DNA of 64,000 nucleotides. It comes from Bacteroidota bacterium (GTDB lineage: Bacteria; Bacteroidota; Bacteroidia; Chitinophagales; Chitinophagaceae). Shown one piece after another: positions 26,947-35,947 of the stretch (the stretch's first letter is position 1; each line of letters begins with the position of its first letter). The position numbers and the translations under genes are program-made. The notes under the pieces are model-generated. The model was not told where the DNA came from and did no database searches. It saw only the letters and a program-made list of their open reading frames with translations. The stretch covers positions 1-64,000 of the forward strand of contig JABDGU010000001.1 of the NCBI GenBank assembly GCA_013285905.1. Reading direction: 5' to 3'.

Positions 26947-28761
26947 ATGGAAGACCAGAATAACAATATTGATAATCTTTTCAAAAAAGGCCTCGGGAAT
27001 TATACCGAGACCCCGCCTCCCCAGGTTTGGGATGCGCTTGAGAAAAGATTGGACGGAAAGCAAAAAAAGCGGGGTTTCTTTTATCCCTGGTTTATTTCTT
27101 TGCTTCTTTTGTCGTTCCTTTCACTGCTTGGGGGCACGTTCTGGAAACTTGCCATGCATGAACCCGCTGCTACTAAAAGCGCAACAGCAAACGAAATAGC
27201 CGCCAACACTAATACAAGTTCAGCGCCAAACACCATAACAGATAATAAAACAGCAGATAATACTAACAACACAGCAGATAATACAACAGATAATATTAAC
27301 AAACCAACAGAAAAAACAAACAAGGCAAGCAAACAAACAAACAGCGACAAAGCAAGCAATGGCCAAACAGATAAGGCAAATATGGCTGCCAAGGATGGTA
27401 CTACGATAAAGAATGATACTAAACTGCCAAACGAGCCAAGCACTAAGCCGGAAAATGGTGAAGAGCAAAAAACGGCAGCCAAAGAAGCAAGCAAAGATGG
27501 CTTAAGTGCTAAATCAGTTACAGCGCATGCTGCCGCAGCGAAAATATTGCCGGCGGGAAATGTCAATACACTCAATGCTTTGCCTGATGTAAAAGCTTTG
27601 GCAAAAACAAAAGAAAGCAATACAGTCGCTTCGGCAAAGCAAGGAACCATCGCTGATGAAAAAACGGCTATTGAAACGGCAGCAAAAAGGGAGCATGTAT
27701 CGTTATCTAAAATAGATGCGGGGCACGAATTGATCGCTAAAAATGATAAGGTAATTGCAAAGCCTGTTGCGACAGAAGTAAAAATTGAAAATACGATTGC
27801 GCCTATTGTGCCTGCAGCTTCGATGGAAGCTGTAAGCACCTTTAAAGAAAGTATTGCTGCAGGCGTGGACACCGCTAATAAACAAAAAGACATTGATAAT
27901 AATAAGCCAGAAAATAGTTTGCCCAAAGAAGCTATTTCTAAAATAATAGCTGACAGGCTGGAAGCAGGAGTAAAAGGCGGCTATGAAAGCGGTTTTGGAA
28001 CGAATGCAGCACAAAAGCTGGTTGGCTCGTTTTACCTGCAATATAAACTGAGCCCTAAATTTGCACTTATGGCGCAGCCCACTGCAAAAATTGCCCATTT
28101 GACTAGCCAAACAATAAACGGAAAACAAACTTTTTATAACGAACATAATGATAGCAATTCCACCGTTACACCTATTGCAGCGGTATATATTACAACACAG
28201 GAGGGTAATCAGGATACAATAGGCTATAACCAGAAATATACTTTCTCACAAACACACGATTCAATTGTAAAATCCTATGCTTACGGAGGGACAACCGTTG
28301 AACTTGAATTACCGATTTTATTGAAATACAGTATCAGCGATAAATTATCAGTATACGGTGGTATTAATATTATTTATGACAGGACCTACGGTATTAAGGA
28401 GCAGACTTATACAGCAAAAAATATAGCTGTAACAGCTGATACCACCGTGCAATGGGCACCCCTTCAGCCAAGTCCCGCTGCCCCAAGTGCAAGTTCCGTT
28501 TTAAAATATACAGGTACAACTTCTTCGAATTACGCCGGCCCCTTATACCCTACACAGTCAAATAACCTATTGCGATTTGGCTACATGCTGGGCTTCAGTT
28601 ATGAGTTCAGAAAAAGATGGCTCTTTGATGCACTGATGCAGCAAGGCAGTGCCAAATCTAATGTGCAGGGTGCTTATGATATCAATAAGCCCCTCGCATT
28701 ACCTTATTTCCGGGTAACGCTTGGTTACAAACTGGGAAAGCTCTTCGGCCATTTGAAATAA
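26947..28761 (+). CDS. trans-envelope protein: cytoplasmic anti-sigma-like end, TM helix, long linker, beta-barrel
   Basis: 604 residues in four parts. (1) A short cytoplasmic part, LFKKGLGNYTETPPPQVWDALEKRL, like the start of proteins paired with ECF sigma factors in Bacteroidota. (2) One transmembrane helix at ~43-65. (3) About 270 residues of Asn/Thr/Lys/Ala-rich low-complexity linker. (4) A C-terminal outer-membrane beta-barrel-like domain from about residue 338 (EAGVKGGYESGF to YFRVTLGYKLGKLF). It could run from cytoplasm to outer membrane and pass a surface signal to the sigma factor; this role is inferred from layout and linkage. Followed by a perfect palindromic terminator. Confidence 0.75.
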   Translation: MEDQNNNIDNLFKKGLGNYTETPPPQVWDALEKRLDGKQKKRGFFYPWFISLLLLSFLSLLGGTFWKLAMHEPAATKSATANEIAANTNTSSAPNTITDNKTADNTNNTADNTTDNINKPTEKTNKASKQTNSDKASNGQTDKANMAAKDGTTIKNDTKLPNEPSTKPENGEEQKTAAKEASKDGLSAKSVTAHAAAAKILPAGNVNTLNALPDVKALAKTKESNTVASAKQGTIADEKTAIETAAKREHVSLSKIDAGHELIAKNDKVIAKPVATEVKIENTIAPIVPAASMEAVSTFKESIAAGVDTANKQKDIDNNKPENSLPKEAISKIIADRLEAGVKGGYESGFGTNAAQKLVGSFYLQYKLSPKFALMAQPTAKIAHLTSQTINGKQTFYNEHNDSNSTVTPIAAVYITTQEGNQDTIGYNQKYTFSQTHDSIVKSYAYGGTTVELELPILLKYSISDKLSVYGGINIIYDRTYGIKEQTYTAKNIAVTADTTVQWAPLQPSPAAPSASSVLKYTGTTSSNYAGPLYPTQSNNLLRFGYMLGFSYEFRKRWLFDALMQQGSAKSNVQGAYDINKPLALPYFRVTLGYKLGKLFGHLK

Positions 28762-28782
28762 TGTGCCACAATTGATTGTATA

Positions 28783-28816
28783 AAACAAAGAGGCGCAAAT
28801 TTGCGCCTCTTTGTTT
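28783..28816 (+). terminator. terminator of the sigma/beta-barrel operon
   Basis: Perfect 17-bp inverted repeat without spacer: AAACAAAGAGGCGCAAA (28783-28799) and its complement (28800-28816), with T-rich right arm. It would act in both directions. Confidence 0.85.
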
Positions 28817-29194
28817 ATTTGGAGTTGGTTTCCCTGCTGCCACTATTATATTGTCACTGATTCTTTCGCCAATCAGAGATTGGTTGCCACTACGCCGAGC
28901 AGCGGGGCAAATTTATGCCTCTTTGTTTTACAGGGGAAATACCATTAGTATAGATGTTGCCGCTGATAGTTGTCTGCTCCTTACTGTTCAAGTTTTGGCT
29001 AAAGCCATTCTCCATTTCGTAAGATCCCCGTCCTGAAGGACGGGGCTATTGATACATGTTTGTTGTTGGTCAGGCGACCGACAACGGTTTTGCTAAATAA
29101 AGTTTCCTTGTTACTTCCTCATTTCGTGAGACTGCTTTCCAGAAATGTCGGGACAGGCTGTTCTTCGCAATGACTGGAGTCCGTAGTGTTCCAT
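28817..29194. other. gene-free stretch rich in palindromic repeats
   Basis: No supported gene. It holds hairpin CCCCGTCCTGAAGGACGGGG (29025-29044), the second copy of the 23-bp palindrome (29065-29087), and a degenerate stretch ending TTCTTCGCAATGAC (29160-29173) that resembles the repeat translated at 51738-51764. Confidence 0.6.
29065..29087. repeat. short palindromic repeat, copy 2
   Basis: Near-identical (two differences in 23 bp) to 10752-10774; stem GTTGGTC/GACCGAC, tail AACGG. Confidence 0.7.
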
Positions 29195-29226
29195 AAAAAA
29201 AAGCCCGGCATAGAAGACTGCCGGGC
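29195..29226 (-). terminator. yidC terminator
   Basis: Minus-strand hairpin GCCCGGCA / TGCCGGGC (29203-29210 and 29219-29226) followed on that strand by eight T. Confidence 0.88.
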
Positions 29227-29251
29227 AAGTAAAAGTATGCGTTTGAATGTT

Positions 29252-31081
29252 TTATTTTTTCCCAGCTGGTTTAGCTTTTTCCTGTTGTGCTTTTTGTATC
29301 TGCTCCAGTTTTTGCGCCCATTTGGAGGGGGCAGCAGGTTTGTTCTTATTCTCCTGCAACTGCGCGTGAATAGCTTTTTCGTTGATAAAATATTTCTGTA
29401 TCACGAATTGCATAGCAATACTGATGATGTTGGAGAAAGTATAGTAAAAGGTTAATGCCGCTGCCATTTTATTAAACACGCCCAAAAGCATGAATGGGAA
29501 AATGAAAGGCATATACTTCAGGGCAGGGTTGTTAGGGTCCTGCGTGGTCATGTTGCGGTTATATACGGCCAGCCATAAACTGGTTGCTGTCATTAGCAAT
29601 GTGAACAGGCTGATGTGATCGCCATAGAAAGGAATATTGAAGCCAAAATTATAAATGCTGTCGTAAGTGGACAGGTCGTGCGCCCAGAGGAAAGGTTTTT
29701 GCCGGAACTCCAGGAAATTGGGGAACATATAATACATGGCAAAGAGTATGGGGATCTGGAACAGGGTAGGGAGGCAGCCCCCTAAAGGATTGACCCCTGC
29801 AGTGCGGTAAAGCTTCATTTGCTCCATACCGAATTTCTGCTGGTCATCGCCATATTGCGCGCGCAGGGCATCTATCTCGGGTTTTAATACCCTCATTTTA
29901 GCAGCGGACAAATAGCTCTTATAAGTGAAGAAAGAAAGTATAAGGCGAATGATAAGCGTCATCAGCATGATGATGATGCCGTAATTGGTAATGAAACTGC
30001 TGAGGAAATAGAAGATAGGGATAAGCAAACCTTTGTTAACATATTTTACAAAGGCCATCATACCATAACCAAGGGGCACCATCTCATCAAAGCTCATTTT
30101 ATAAACCTTGAATGTTTTATAATCGTTAGGGCCTATATACCATTTTAAAGAAACAGACTCATCGTTGCCGGGTTTCAGCGCTATATCCATATTGGTAGAT
30201 ACTTTGGCAGCAATACCGCTGTCCTGCAGCTTACTTGTAGCAGAAATATCTGCTTTGCTGAAGCCATCATTGGCAACCAGTATGGAACTAAAGTATTGTT
30301 TCCGGAAACCGATCCAGGAAACTGCCCCGTCTGAAAGGGTTTTTCTTTCGTCTCCCCTTATTGTAAAGTAATCGTCGTTATCATTTTTGTAATGGTAGTA
30401 TACCTGGCAGTTGGCTCGTTCGTTTGTTATGTCTTTCTCAGTGTGCAAGCCCGTCATTTGCCAGTTCATGGTAAGTGCACTCACAGGCATGCCGGTAAGA
30501 TGAATATTGCATTGCATCAGGTAATCGTCGGCAGGTATGGAATAAATGATGTCCACTTTTTTACCATTCCCAAGGTCGGCCATAAAGTCTATGGTTTGGT
30601 CGCCGGTGGGCTCGTTGGTTACTGTAGGTGTAAAATAAAGGTCGGCAGTTGATACCGCGCCATTATTAACAGGCAGTATAGCAGCAAGCTGGTTACCCAT
30701 CCCCTTAAACAGGTAAAGCGGGTCTTGCCCGTAGGTTTTATAAGCTTTTATTTCCGCGCTGCTTGGGAAAGCGCCTTTCGTATTGAACTCCAATACCAGT
30801 TTTTTATTCTCGATCTTCAGTGTTTGGGACTGGCCATTGAAAGCGGGAGGCATGCTCTTCCTTAAAGAGTCGTTGAGGGAATCTGTAGCGGCAGTGTTTG
30901 CAGCTACCTTCTTATTTAAGGCAACGGTATCAACTATCGCTTTTGGGTGTATCCTTGCATCGGCAATGGAATCCGCCCTTTTTTGTTCTAAATATACTTT
31001 TTGTTCGTGCTGGTTATAAAATACGTAGGTGATTACCAGGAGAATGATAAGGGCAAATCCAATGATTGAATTACGATCCAT
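29252..31081 (-). CDS. yidC: membrane protein insertase YidC
   Basis: Inserts proteins into the inner membrane alone or with SecYEG. 609 residues: N-terminal helix, a large periplasmic domain (~60-340), then the conserved five-helix core starting ITNYGIIIMLMTLIIRL. The core includes the cytoplasmic hairpin YKSYLSAAKMRVLKPEIDAL and GGCLPTLFQIPILFAMYYMF. The C-terminal tail is Lys-rich (QQEKAKPAGKK), fitting ribosome contact. An exact -7 box TACCTTTG lies on the minus strand at 31101-31108, 19 bp before the ATG. Own terminator. Confidence 0.96.
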   Translation of the reverse strand: MDRNSIIGFALIILLVITYVFYNQHEQKVYLEQKRADSIADARIHPKAIVDTVALNKKVAANTAATDSLNDSLRKSMPPAFNGQSQTLKIENKKLVLEFNTKGAFPSSAEIKAYKTYGQDPLYLFKGMGNQLAAILPVNNGAVSTADLYFTPTVTNEPTGDQTIDFMADLGNGKKVDIIYSIPADDYLMQCNIHLTGMPVSALTMNWQMTGLHTEKDITNERANCQVYYHYKNDNDDYFTIRGDERKTLSDGAVSWIGFRKQYFSSILVANDGFSKADISATSKLQDSGIAAKVSTNMDIALKPGNDESVSLKWYIGPNDYKTFKVYKMSFDEMVPLGYGMMAFVKYVNKGLLIPIFYFLSSFITNYGIIIMLMTLIIRLILSFFTYKSYLSAAKMRVLKPEIDALRAQYGDDQQKFGMEQMKLYRTAGVNPLGGCLPTLFQIPILFAMYYMFPNFLEFRQKPFLWAHDLSTYDSIYNFGFNIPFYGDHISLFTLLMTATSLWLAVYNRNMTTQDPNNPALKYMPFIFPFMLLGVFNKMAAALTFYYTFSNIISIAMQFVIQKYFINEKAIHAQLQENKNKPAAPSKWAQKLEQIQKAQQEKAKPAGKK

Positions 31082-31384
31082 GAAAGTGAAAAATGAGGTG
31101 CAAAGGTATATTATTTATACTGGCTAAACCCCCGGATTTCTTAAATATCCCGCTTTAACACCTTCGATTTGCGATTTATCGTTTTCCGGCATTATGAGAA
31201 ATAAATTGTCAATTTTGCATATTGATAATCAGCGTATTATTAGTTCTAAAAGTATTACACATTAATTAATTATTTATTTTTAACTTGTTAAAAATTGAGT
31301 TTTTTGCCCTAAAAGCTATGATGGGCGGATTATTTATGCTATTTTGAACTCCCCAAGTTATTGTTCATATAAAATATGTAGTAT
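31082..31384. promoter_or_regulatory. divergent promoter region yidC / bactofilin
   Basis: 303 bp. The yidC -7 box TACCTTTG is on the minus strand at 31101-31108. The rest is very AT-rich (for example TTAATTAATTATTTATTT around 31263-31280), with no gene or hairpin recognised and no clear TAnnTTTG box for bactofilin. Confidence 0.5.
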
Positions 31385-31822
31385 ATGTTTACAAGAAGCA
31401 AACCAAAAAGTGACGCGAAGTATGGGTTTTTCCCGGCTGATTCTATCAGCACTGTGGCAGGCAGCATGCGTATGACCGGCGATATTGAAGCAGAACACGA
31501 TATGCGTATTGACGGAAAGATCTATGGTAATGTGTATTGCAATGCAAAGGTAGTATTAGGCCCTTCGGGAATTATTGAAGGCGACCTCCACGCGCAGAAT
31601 GCAGATATTTTTGGTTCCGTTCACGGCAATATTGTCATTAAAGACATGCTTTGTTTAAAATCAAAATGCAATATAACAGGCAACCTGACCATAGGCAAAC
31701 TGGATATAGAGCCTGAAGCAGAGTTTAACGGTAATTGCACTATGGTGCATGAAACGCCAAGCGCGCAAACAGCGAAAGTTGTTGGTGCCCAAAGAAGCGC
31801 CGAGCTTGTTGAAGAATATTAA
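31385..31822 (+). CDS. bactofilin family polymer-forming protein
   Basis: A 145-residue cytoskeletal protein that self-assembles without nucleotide. The core is a right-handed beta-helix of repeating units: GSMRMTGDIEAEHDMRIDG, then GKIYGNVYCNAKVVLGPSG, IIEGDLHAQNADIFG, NITGNLTIGKLDIEP. Short charged tails at both ends are normal. Bactofilins shape cells or scaffold envelope proteins. Single gene with a perfect terminator. Confidence 0.92.
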   Translation: MFTRSKPKSDAKYGFFPADSISTVAGSMRMTGDIEAEHDMRIDGKIYGNVYCNAKVVLGPSGIIEGDLHAQNADIFGSVHGNIVIKDMLCLKSKCNITGNLTIGKLDIEPEAEFNGNCTMVHETPSAQTAKVVGAQRSAELVEEY

Positions 31823-31844
31823 TATACATCTGTTATTGCAATAA

Positions 31845-31877
31845 AATATTAAGCCGGGTATTGCCCGGCTTAATATT
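31845..31877 (+). terminator. bactofilin terminator
   Basis: Perfect 14-bp stem AATATTAAGCCGGG / CCCGGCTTAATATT with loop TATTG. The symmetric A/T ends could work in both directions. Confidence 0.85.
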
Positions 31878-31948
31878 TGCCTTCCTTTTCCGGCCAATAA
31901 TTATCCAATACCTGTTTATTACAAATCGGTAATCCCGTTTCAGAGTAT

Positions 31949-31956
31949 TACTTTTG
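31949..31956 (+). promoter_or_regulatory. -7 promoter box of the FAH-family gene
   Basis: TACTTTTG, exact TAnnTTTG match ending 22 bp before the ATG at 31979. Confidence 0.5.
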
Positions 31957-31978
31957 CCTCTCAATCTCAAAACATCAG

Positions 31979-32980
31979 ATGAAACTCGTTACCTATTTAA
32001 AACAAGGCAAAGAACAACTGGCATTTTACATAAACAACCAGCTATACGATACCAATGCTGCCAATATAAGTTTGCCGGCCACCATGAAAGAACTCCTGAA
32101 CAACTGGGAAGCTTCTATAAGTGAGATGCACAAAGCAAATGATGCAATAAAAAACGGCGCTGCATCCGAAAGTACCAGTTTTATTAATGCAGATGTGCTG
32201 GCCCCCGTGCCTTACCCTACATCCTGCCGGGATGGCTATGCTTTTCGCCAGCATGTGGCCGCAGCGCGCCGCAACCGCAAAGTGGATATGATAGCTGAGT
32301 TTGACCAATACCCGATATTTTATTTCACCAACCACAATGCTATACAAGGCCCCGGCCCCATACCCTGCATGCCGGACCATTTTCAGAAACTGGATTTTGA
32401 ACTGGAAGCAGCTATTGTAATTTGCAAAAAAGGACGCAATATAAAGGCTGAGGAAGCAGACCAATATATAGGTGGCTACATGATAATGAACGACATGAGC
32501 GCCCGTGCCCTGCAAATGGAAGAAATGCTATTGAACCTTGGCCCTGCAAAAGGTAAAGATTTCAGCACGGTGATAGGGCCTATGCTGGTAACACCTGATG
32601 AACTGGAGCCTTACAAGATACCTGCAAAACCAAACCACACGGGCAATGCTTATAACCTTAAAATGACCTGCAATGTAAATGGTGTGCAAGTAAGCGAAGG
32701 CAATATGGGTGATATGGACTGGACCTTTGCAGAGATAATTGAACGCTGTGCGTATGGCGCAGATATATTGCCCGGCGATGTGATAGGCAGTGGCACGGTA
32801 GGCACAGGCTGTTTCCTGGAACTGAACGGCACAGGCTTGCTGAACGACCCTAATTATAAAGTGCAATGGCTGCAGCCCGGCGATGTGGTAGAAATGGAAA
32901 TTGATGGCCTTGGGCATCTTAAGAATACGATAGTAGCAGAAAATACTGACTGGAGTATTTTAAAACTAAAGAAGATTTAA
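31979..32980 (+). CDS. fumarylacetoacetate hydrolase family protein
   Basis: A 333-residue enzyme of the FAH fold, which hydrolyses or decarboxylates beta-diketo acids; the family includes the last enzyme of tyrosine breakdown. The metal-binding Glu-x-Glu is in KLDFELEAAIVI, with the conserved GYMIMNDMSAR and the late PGDVIGSGTVGTG. The N-terminal ~75 residues form the usual small regulatory domain. The next gene, a 3-hydroxyacyl-CoA dehydrogenase, starts 19 bp later, suggesting shared use in amino- or aromatic-acid catabolism. Exact substrate uncertain. Confidence 0.88.
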   Translation: MKLVTYLKQGKEQLAFYINNQLYDTNAANISLPATMKELLNNWEASISEMHKANDAIKNGAASESTSFINADVLAPVPYPTSCRDGYAFRQHVAAARRNRKVDMIAEFDQYPIFYFTNHNAIQGPGPIPCMPDHFQKLDFELEAAIVICKKGRNIKAEEADQYIGGYMIMNDMSARALQMEEMLLNLGPAKGKDFSTVIGPMLVTPDELEPYKIPAKPNHTGNAYNLKMTCNVNGVQVSEGNMGDMDWTFAEIIERCAYGADILPGDVIGSGTVGTGCFLELNGTGLLNDPNYKVQWLQPGDVVEMEIDGLGHLKNTIVAENTDWSILKLKKI

Positions 32981-32999
32981 CTGCAAAGACACTAAGGCG

Positions 33000-34154
33000 A
33001 TGGATCAGGATACAATTGTTGGAGTAATAGGTTCAGGTGCTATGGGCGCAGGTATAGCACAGGTAGCGGCTGTTGCAGGCCACAAGGTTGTGCTTTATGA
33101 TAATAATAATGCAGCCCTGGATAATGCTAAAACAGGCCTCAGCAATACACTCCAAAAACTGCAGGAGAAAGGAAAATTAAAAAATGCCGAAGAAATTTTA
33201 ACTCGTTTCACCTTTGCAAACGAACTGAATACTCTTGCACATTGTACATTAATAATAGAAGCCATTGTCGAAAAACTGGAAGTAAAGAAGGCTGTCTTTG
33301 CCGAACTTGAAAAAATAGTAAGCGATACCTGTGTGCTTGCCAGCAATACCTCATCATTGTCCATTACTTCAATAGCGGCAGCGTGTAACAAACCGGGCAG
33401 GGTTTTAGGCCTGCACTTTTTCAATCCGGCTCCATTAATGGCGCTTGTAGAAGTTATACCTGCTGTGCAGACAGATGATACTTTAATTCCTGTGGCCAAA
33501 CAATTGATGCAACAATGGGGTAAAACACCCGTAGTAGCAAAAGATACACCGGGCTTTATAGTGAACCGCATTGCCCGCCCTTTCTATGGGGAGGCTATTC
33601 GGATATATGAAGAAGGCATAGCAGACATGGCAACTATAGATTGGGCCATGACAGAGATAGGCGGCTTCCGCATGGGGCCATTTGCCCTTATGGATTTTAT
33701 AGGCCACGATGTAAACTATGTGGTAACAGAAACGGTTTTCCAATCCTTCTTTTACGACCCGCGTTATAAGCCATCCTTTGCACAGAAAAGATTATTGGAG
33801 GCCGGCTGGCTGGGTAAAAAATCAGGACGTGGCTTTTACAATTATGCCGAAGGCTCAAGTATGCCACAAGCTAATAAAGACGAGACCTTAGGCACTAATA
33901 TTTTTGAACGCATACTGGCTATGCTTATTAATGAAGCTGTTGAAGCGCTACATCTCAATATTGCATCCCACGAAGACCTTGAGACTGCCATGACCAAAGG
34001 TGTGAATTATCCTAAAGGTTTGTTGAAATGGTGTGACGAATGGGGAGCAGATAAATGCCTTGAAAAACTTGATGGACTTTATCATGCCTACCATGAAGAT
34101 CGCTACCGGGCAAGCGTGTTACTAAGAATGATAGTTGCGAGCAGAAGGTCTTAG
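33000..34154 (+). CDS. 3-hydroxyacyl-CoA dehydrogenase
   Basis: NAD-dependent oxidation of 3-hydroxyacyl-CoA, 384 residues. The NAD loop is GSGAMG (11-16), with IIEAIVEKLEVK, the catalytic-region NPAPLMALVEVIP and DTPGFIVNRIARP, and a C-terminal dimerisation domain repeated in part at ~290-380. The extra C-terminal repeat resembles PaaH/PaaC-type enzymes of phenylacetate breakdown. Co-transcribed with the FAH-family gene. It could equally serve fatty-acid or butyrate metabolism. Confidence 0.9.
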   Translation: MDQDTIVGVIGSGAMGAGIAQVAAVAGHKVVLYDNNNAALDNAKTGLSNTLQKLQEKGKLKNAEEILTRFTFANELNTLAHCTLIIEAIVEKLEVKKAVFAELEKIVSDTCVLASNTSSLSITSIAAACNKPGRVLGLHFFNPAPLMALVEVIPAVQTDDTLIPVAKQLMQQWGKTPVVAKDTPGFIVNRIARPFYGEAIRIYEEGIADMATIDWAMTEIGGFRMGPFALMDFIGHDVNYVVTETVFQSFFYDPRYKPSFAQKRLLEAGWLGKKSGRGFYNYAEGSSMPQANKDETLGTNIFERILAMLINEAVEALHLNIASHEDLETAMTKGVNYPKGLLKWCDEWGADKCLEKLDGLYHAYHEDRYRASVLLRMIVASRRS

Positions 34155-34202
34155 TCATAGGAATCACATTCACCACATTTTATCACATTTACCACATTAA
34201 TC

Positions 34203-34478
34203 TTATTTTTTAACAGCATCCACTTTGCAGGAATAGATATCGGGGTCGTTAAGTACACTGTCGATATGCTCCAGCGCATCTGTTTCGCTTGGGAATTTTT
34301 TCATCATCTTGTCCATCACGCAATCACAATAAGATTTTGCTTTATCGGGTGAGCCTGCCCAAGTAGTAGCTGTTTCCAGGCAGTCATCATAAAATGCTTT
34401 CTTGTCTTCACCATCCCAACTGCCTTTGCAGGCTGTGAAAGAGAAAATGATGAGTATAAAAATGAGGGTTCTGCCCAT
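34203..34478 (-). CDS. small lipoprotein, function unknown
   Basis: 91 residues with a signal peptide and lipobox ending at Cys17 (FSFTAC). The mature part is charged and contains further cysteines, including YCDCV, so disulfides are likely in the periplasm. No functional motif recognised. Convergent with the dehydrogenase and divergent from the flavin reductase. Confidence 0.7.
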   Translation of the reverse strand: MGRTLIFILIIFSFTACKGSWDGEDKKAFYDDCLETATTWAGSPDKAKSYCDCVMDKMMKKFPSETDALEHIDSVLNDPDIYSCKVDAVKK

Positions 34479-34542
34479 TATTAATATTTTTAGTGGATAA
34501 AGCTGTATTTTGTAATGGATTTAAAATAAAGCTACATAATTT

Positions 34543-35112
34543 ATGTTAAAGATCACCATTCTTTATGGCGCAATCCGCGAGGGACGGCTCAGCATAAGAG
34601 CTGCAAGGGCTATTGAAAAAGCTTTAAAAGAAAGCGGCAAGGCGGAAGTTAGCTTCATAGATATCAAGACCTATCATCTCCCCGTGATGGAGTCCCGCCT
34701 TTTTGAAATGAAAAACCCGCCGGATTCCTTACTGGAAATAAGCAGCCTGCTGAGCGGTGCGGATGGCATAGTGCTTGTTTCTCCGGAGTATAACAATGGC
34801 TACAGCGGCGCCATGAAAAACGCAGTTGACTATTTTACTAAAGAGTGGTCGCATAAACCTATTGGTATTGTAGCGGGTTCCAACGGCAAAATGGGAGGTA
34901 TTAATGCTTCCAATATGATGCAGCTACTTGTGCTTGCCATCAATGCTTTTCCTATGCCATATAAACTTTTGGTGCCTGAGTTGCAAAATGCCCTTGATGA
35001 GGAAGGCAATCCGCAGAATGAGATAATGGCCAAAAATATCAAGCGCTTTGTATCGGAATATTTGTGGTTTGTGGAAGCAATATCTAATCAAGTGAAGAAA
35101 GGTTCTTCATAA
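34543..35112 (+). CDS. NADPH-dependent FMN reductase family protein
   Basis: 189-residue flavodoxin-fold oxidoreductase. The FMN-phosphate loop region is LYGAIREGRLSIRAARAI, and the signature PEYNNGYSGAMKNAVDYF is diagnostic of this family (azoreductase / chromate or quinone reductase type). It reduces flavin or quinone substrates with NAD(P)H in the cytoplasm. Single gene. Confidence 0.9.
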   Translation: MLKITILYGAIREGRLSIRAARAIEKALKESGKAEVSFIDIKTYHLPVMESRLFEMKNPPDSLLEISSLLSGADGIVLVSPEYNNGYSGAMKNAVDYFTKEWSHKPIGIVAGSNGKMGGINASNMMQLLVLAINAFPMPYKLLVPELQNALDEEGNPQNEIMAKNIKRFVSEYLWFVEAISNQVKKGSS

Positions 35113-35164
35113 ATCAGACGGGTGCAAATAGCAGCCTTTTTTATTATCTTTAAAAAAACAGGTT

Positions 35165-35425
35165 ATGGGACGTACAATAATTTGGTGTTTGATTGTCGGG
35201 CTTATAGGGGTATTTGTTTACTATACTTTCATAAAGCCAAAGGAAACATTTGCAGAATTGCGGCAAATGGCGAAAGATAGGCACCAGCGTAAACTTCTTG
35301 CTAAGCAAACCATCAATCATCAAGAATGGGGAATATATGGTTGGAGCAATAATACCTATCTGAGTAAAGTGGAAAGGTTCAGGCAAGAAGAAAAAATAAA
35401 AAACTTTTGGAAAAAGTCAAACTGA
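35165..35425 (+). CDS. small single-span membrane protein
   Basis: 86 residues; one transmembrane helix at ~5-21 (IIWCLIVGLIGVFVYYTF) followed by a basic, charged cytoplasmic-looking tail. No family recognised. A weak box TATCTTTA sits ~15 bp upstream. AT-rich, like the two small genes and the toxin-antitoxin pair that follow; this 1.1-kb stretch looks accessory. Confidence 0.5.
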   Translation: MGRTIIWCLIVGLIGVFVYYTFIKPKETFAELRQMAKDRHQRKLLAKQTINHQEWGIYGWSNNTYLSKVERFRQEEKIKNFWKKSN

Positions 35426-35431
35426 AAGACT

Positions 35432-35638
35432 ATGACAAATGAACAACTTCAATTTAAAGAACTTATAGAAAGGCAAAAATGCAAGACGCATAATCAATCT
35501 GCTGAATTAATTATTTCTCAGCAAGGACATTATGATGGACTTAAAAACGTCTGTTGTGAGGAATTTAGAGATATATTAACAGATATGATAATGAACCAGA
35601 TTGCAGACGAAACATCTACTGAAATAGGAAGTTGGTAA
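35432..35638 (+). CDS. small hypothetical protein
   Basis: 68 residues with starting ATG 6 bp after the previous stop, so it would share its transcript. Mixed helical sequence with paired cysteines (NVCCEEF). No motif recognised; the coding call rests on position and an uninterrupted frame. Confidence 0.4.
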   Translation: MTNEQLQFKELIERQKCKTHNQSAELIISQQGHYDGLKNVCCEEFRDILTDMIMNQIADETSTEIGSW

Positions 35639-35725
35639 AATCAAAGCGTAAAAATTCAAACTGTGACACCACCAAATTTTGCAAACAAGTACAAGTACTG
35701 TAATTTTGTATAAATTGAATCAAGC

Positions 35726-35947
35726 ATGGAACGGCTTATTTTAGATATTAAGAATAAAAGCAAGGTTCCTTTTTTAAAGGAATTATTAAAACACCTTGAA
35801 TTTGTAAAAGTTGTTGAACCTCGCAATTTCACAGCTAAGGAAAAAAAGATATTAACAGATATGGATGATGCTGTGGAACAGGTGAATTTGCATAAAAAAG
35901 GCAAAATAAAATTAAAATCAATTCAACAAGTGCTTGATGAGCTTTAG
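35726..35947 (+). CDS. type II antitoxin (partner of RelE/ParE-like toxin)
   Basis: 73-residue protein of the size and position of an antitoxin. The C-terminal half (AKEKKILTDMDDAVEQVNLH, then KKGKIKLKSIQQVLDEL) matches the antitoxins I associate with Bacteroidota RelE-type pairs. No DNA-binding fold is obvious in the N-terminal part. It overlaps the toxin start by 11 bp, which couples their translation. Confidence 0.7.
   Translation: MERLILDIKNKSKVPFLKELLKHLEFVKVVEPRNFTAKEKKILTDMDDAVEQVNLHKKGKIKLKSIQQVLDEL

Noticed and set aside
27081-27926. 281-codon minus-strand frame, hydrophobic, looks like a membrane protein
   Set aside because: It is the antisense of the low-complexity Ala/Thr/Asn/Lys linker of the trans-envelope protein; the hydrophobic look comes from codon bias.
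28776-29036. 86-codon frame after the trans-envelope gene
   Set aside because: It begins in a perfect terminator palindrome and crosses repeat hairpins; no protein features.
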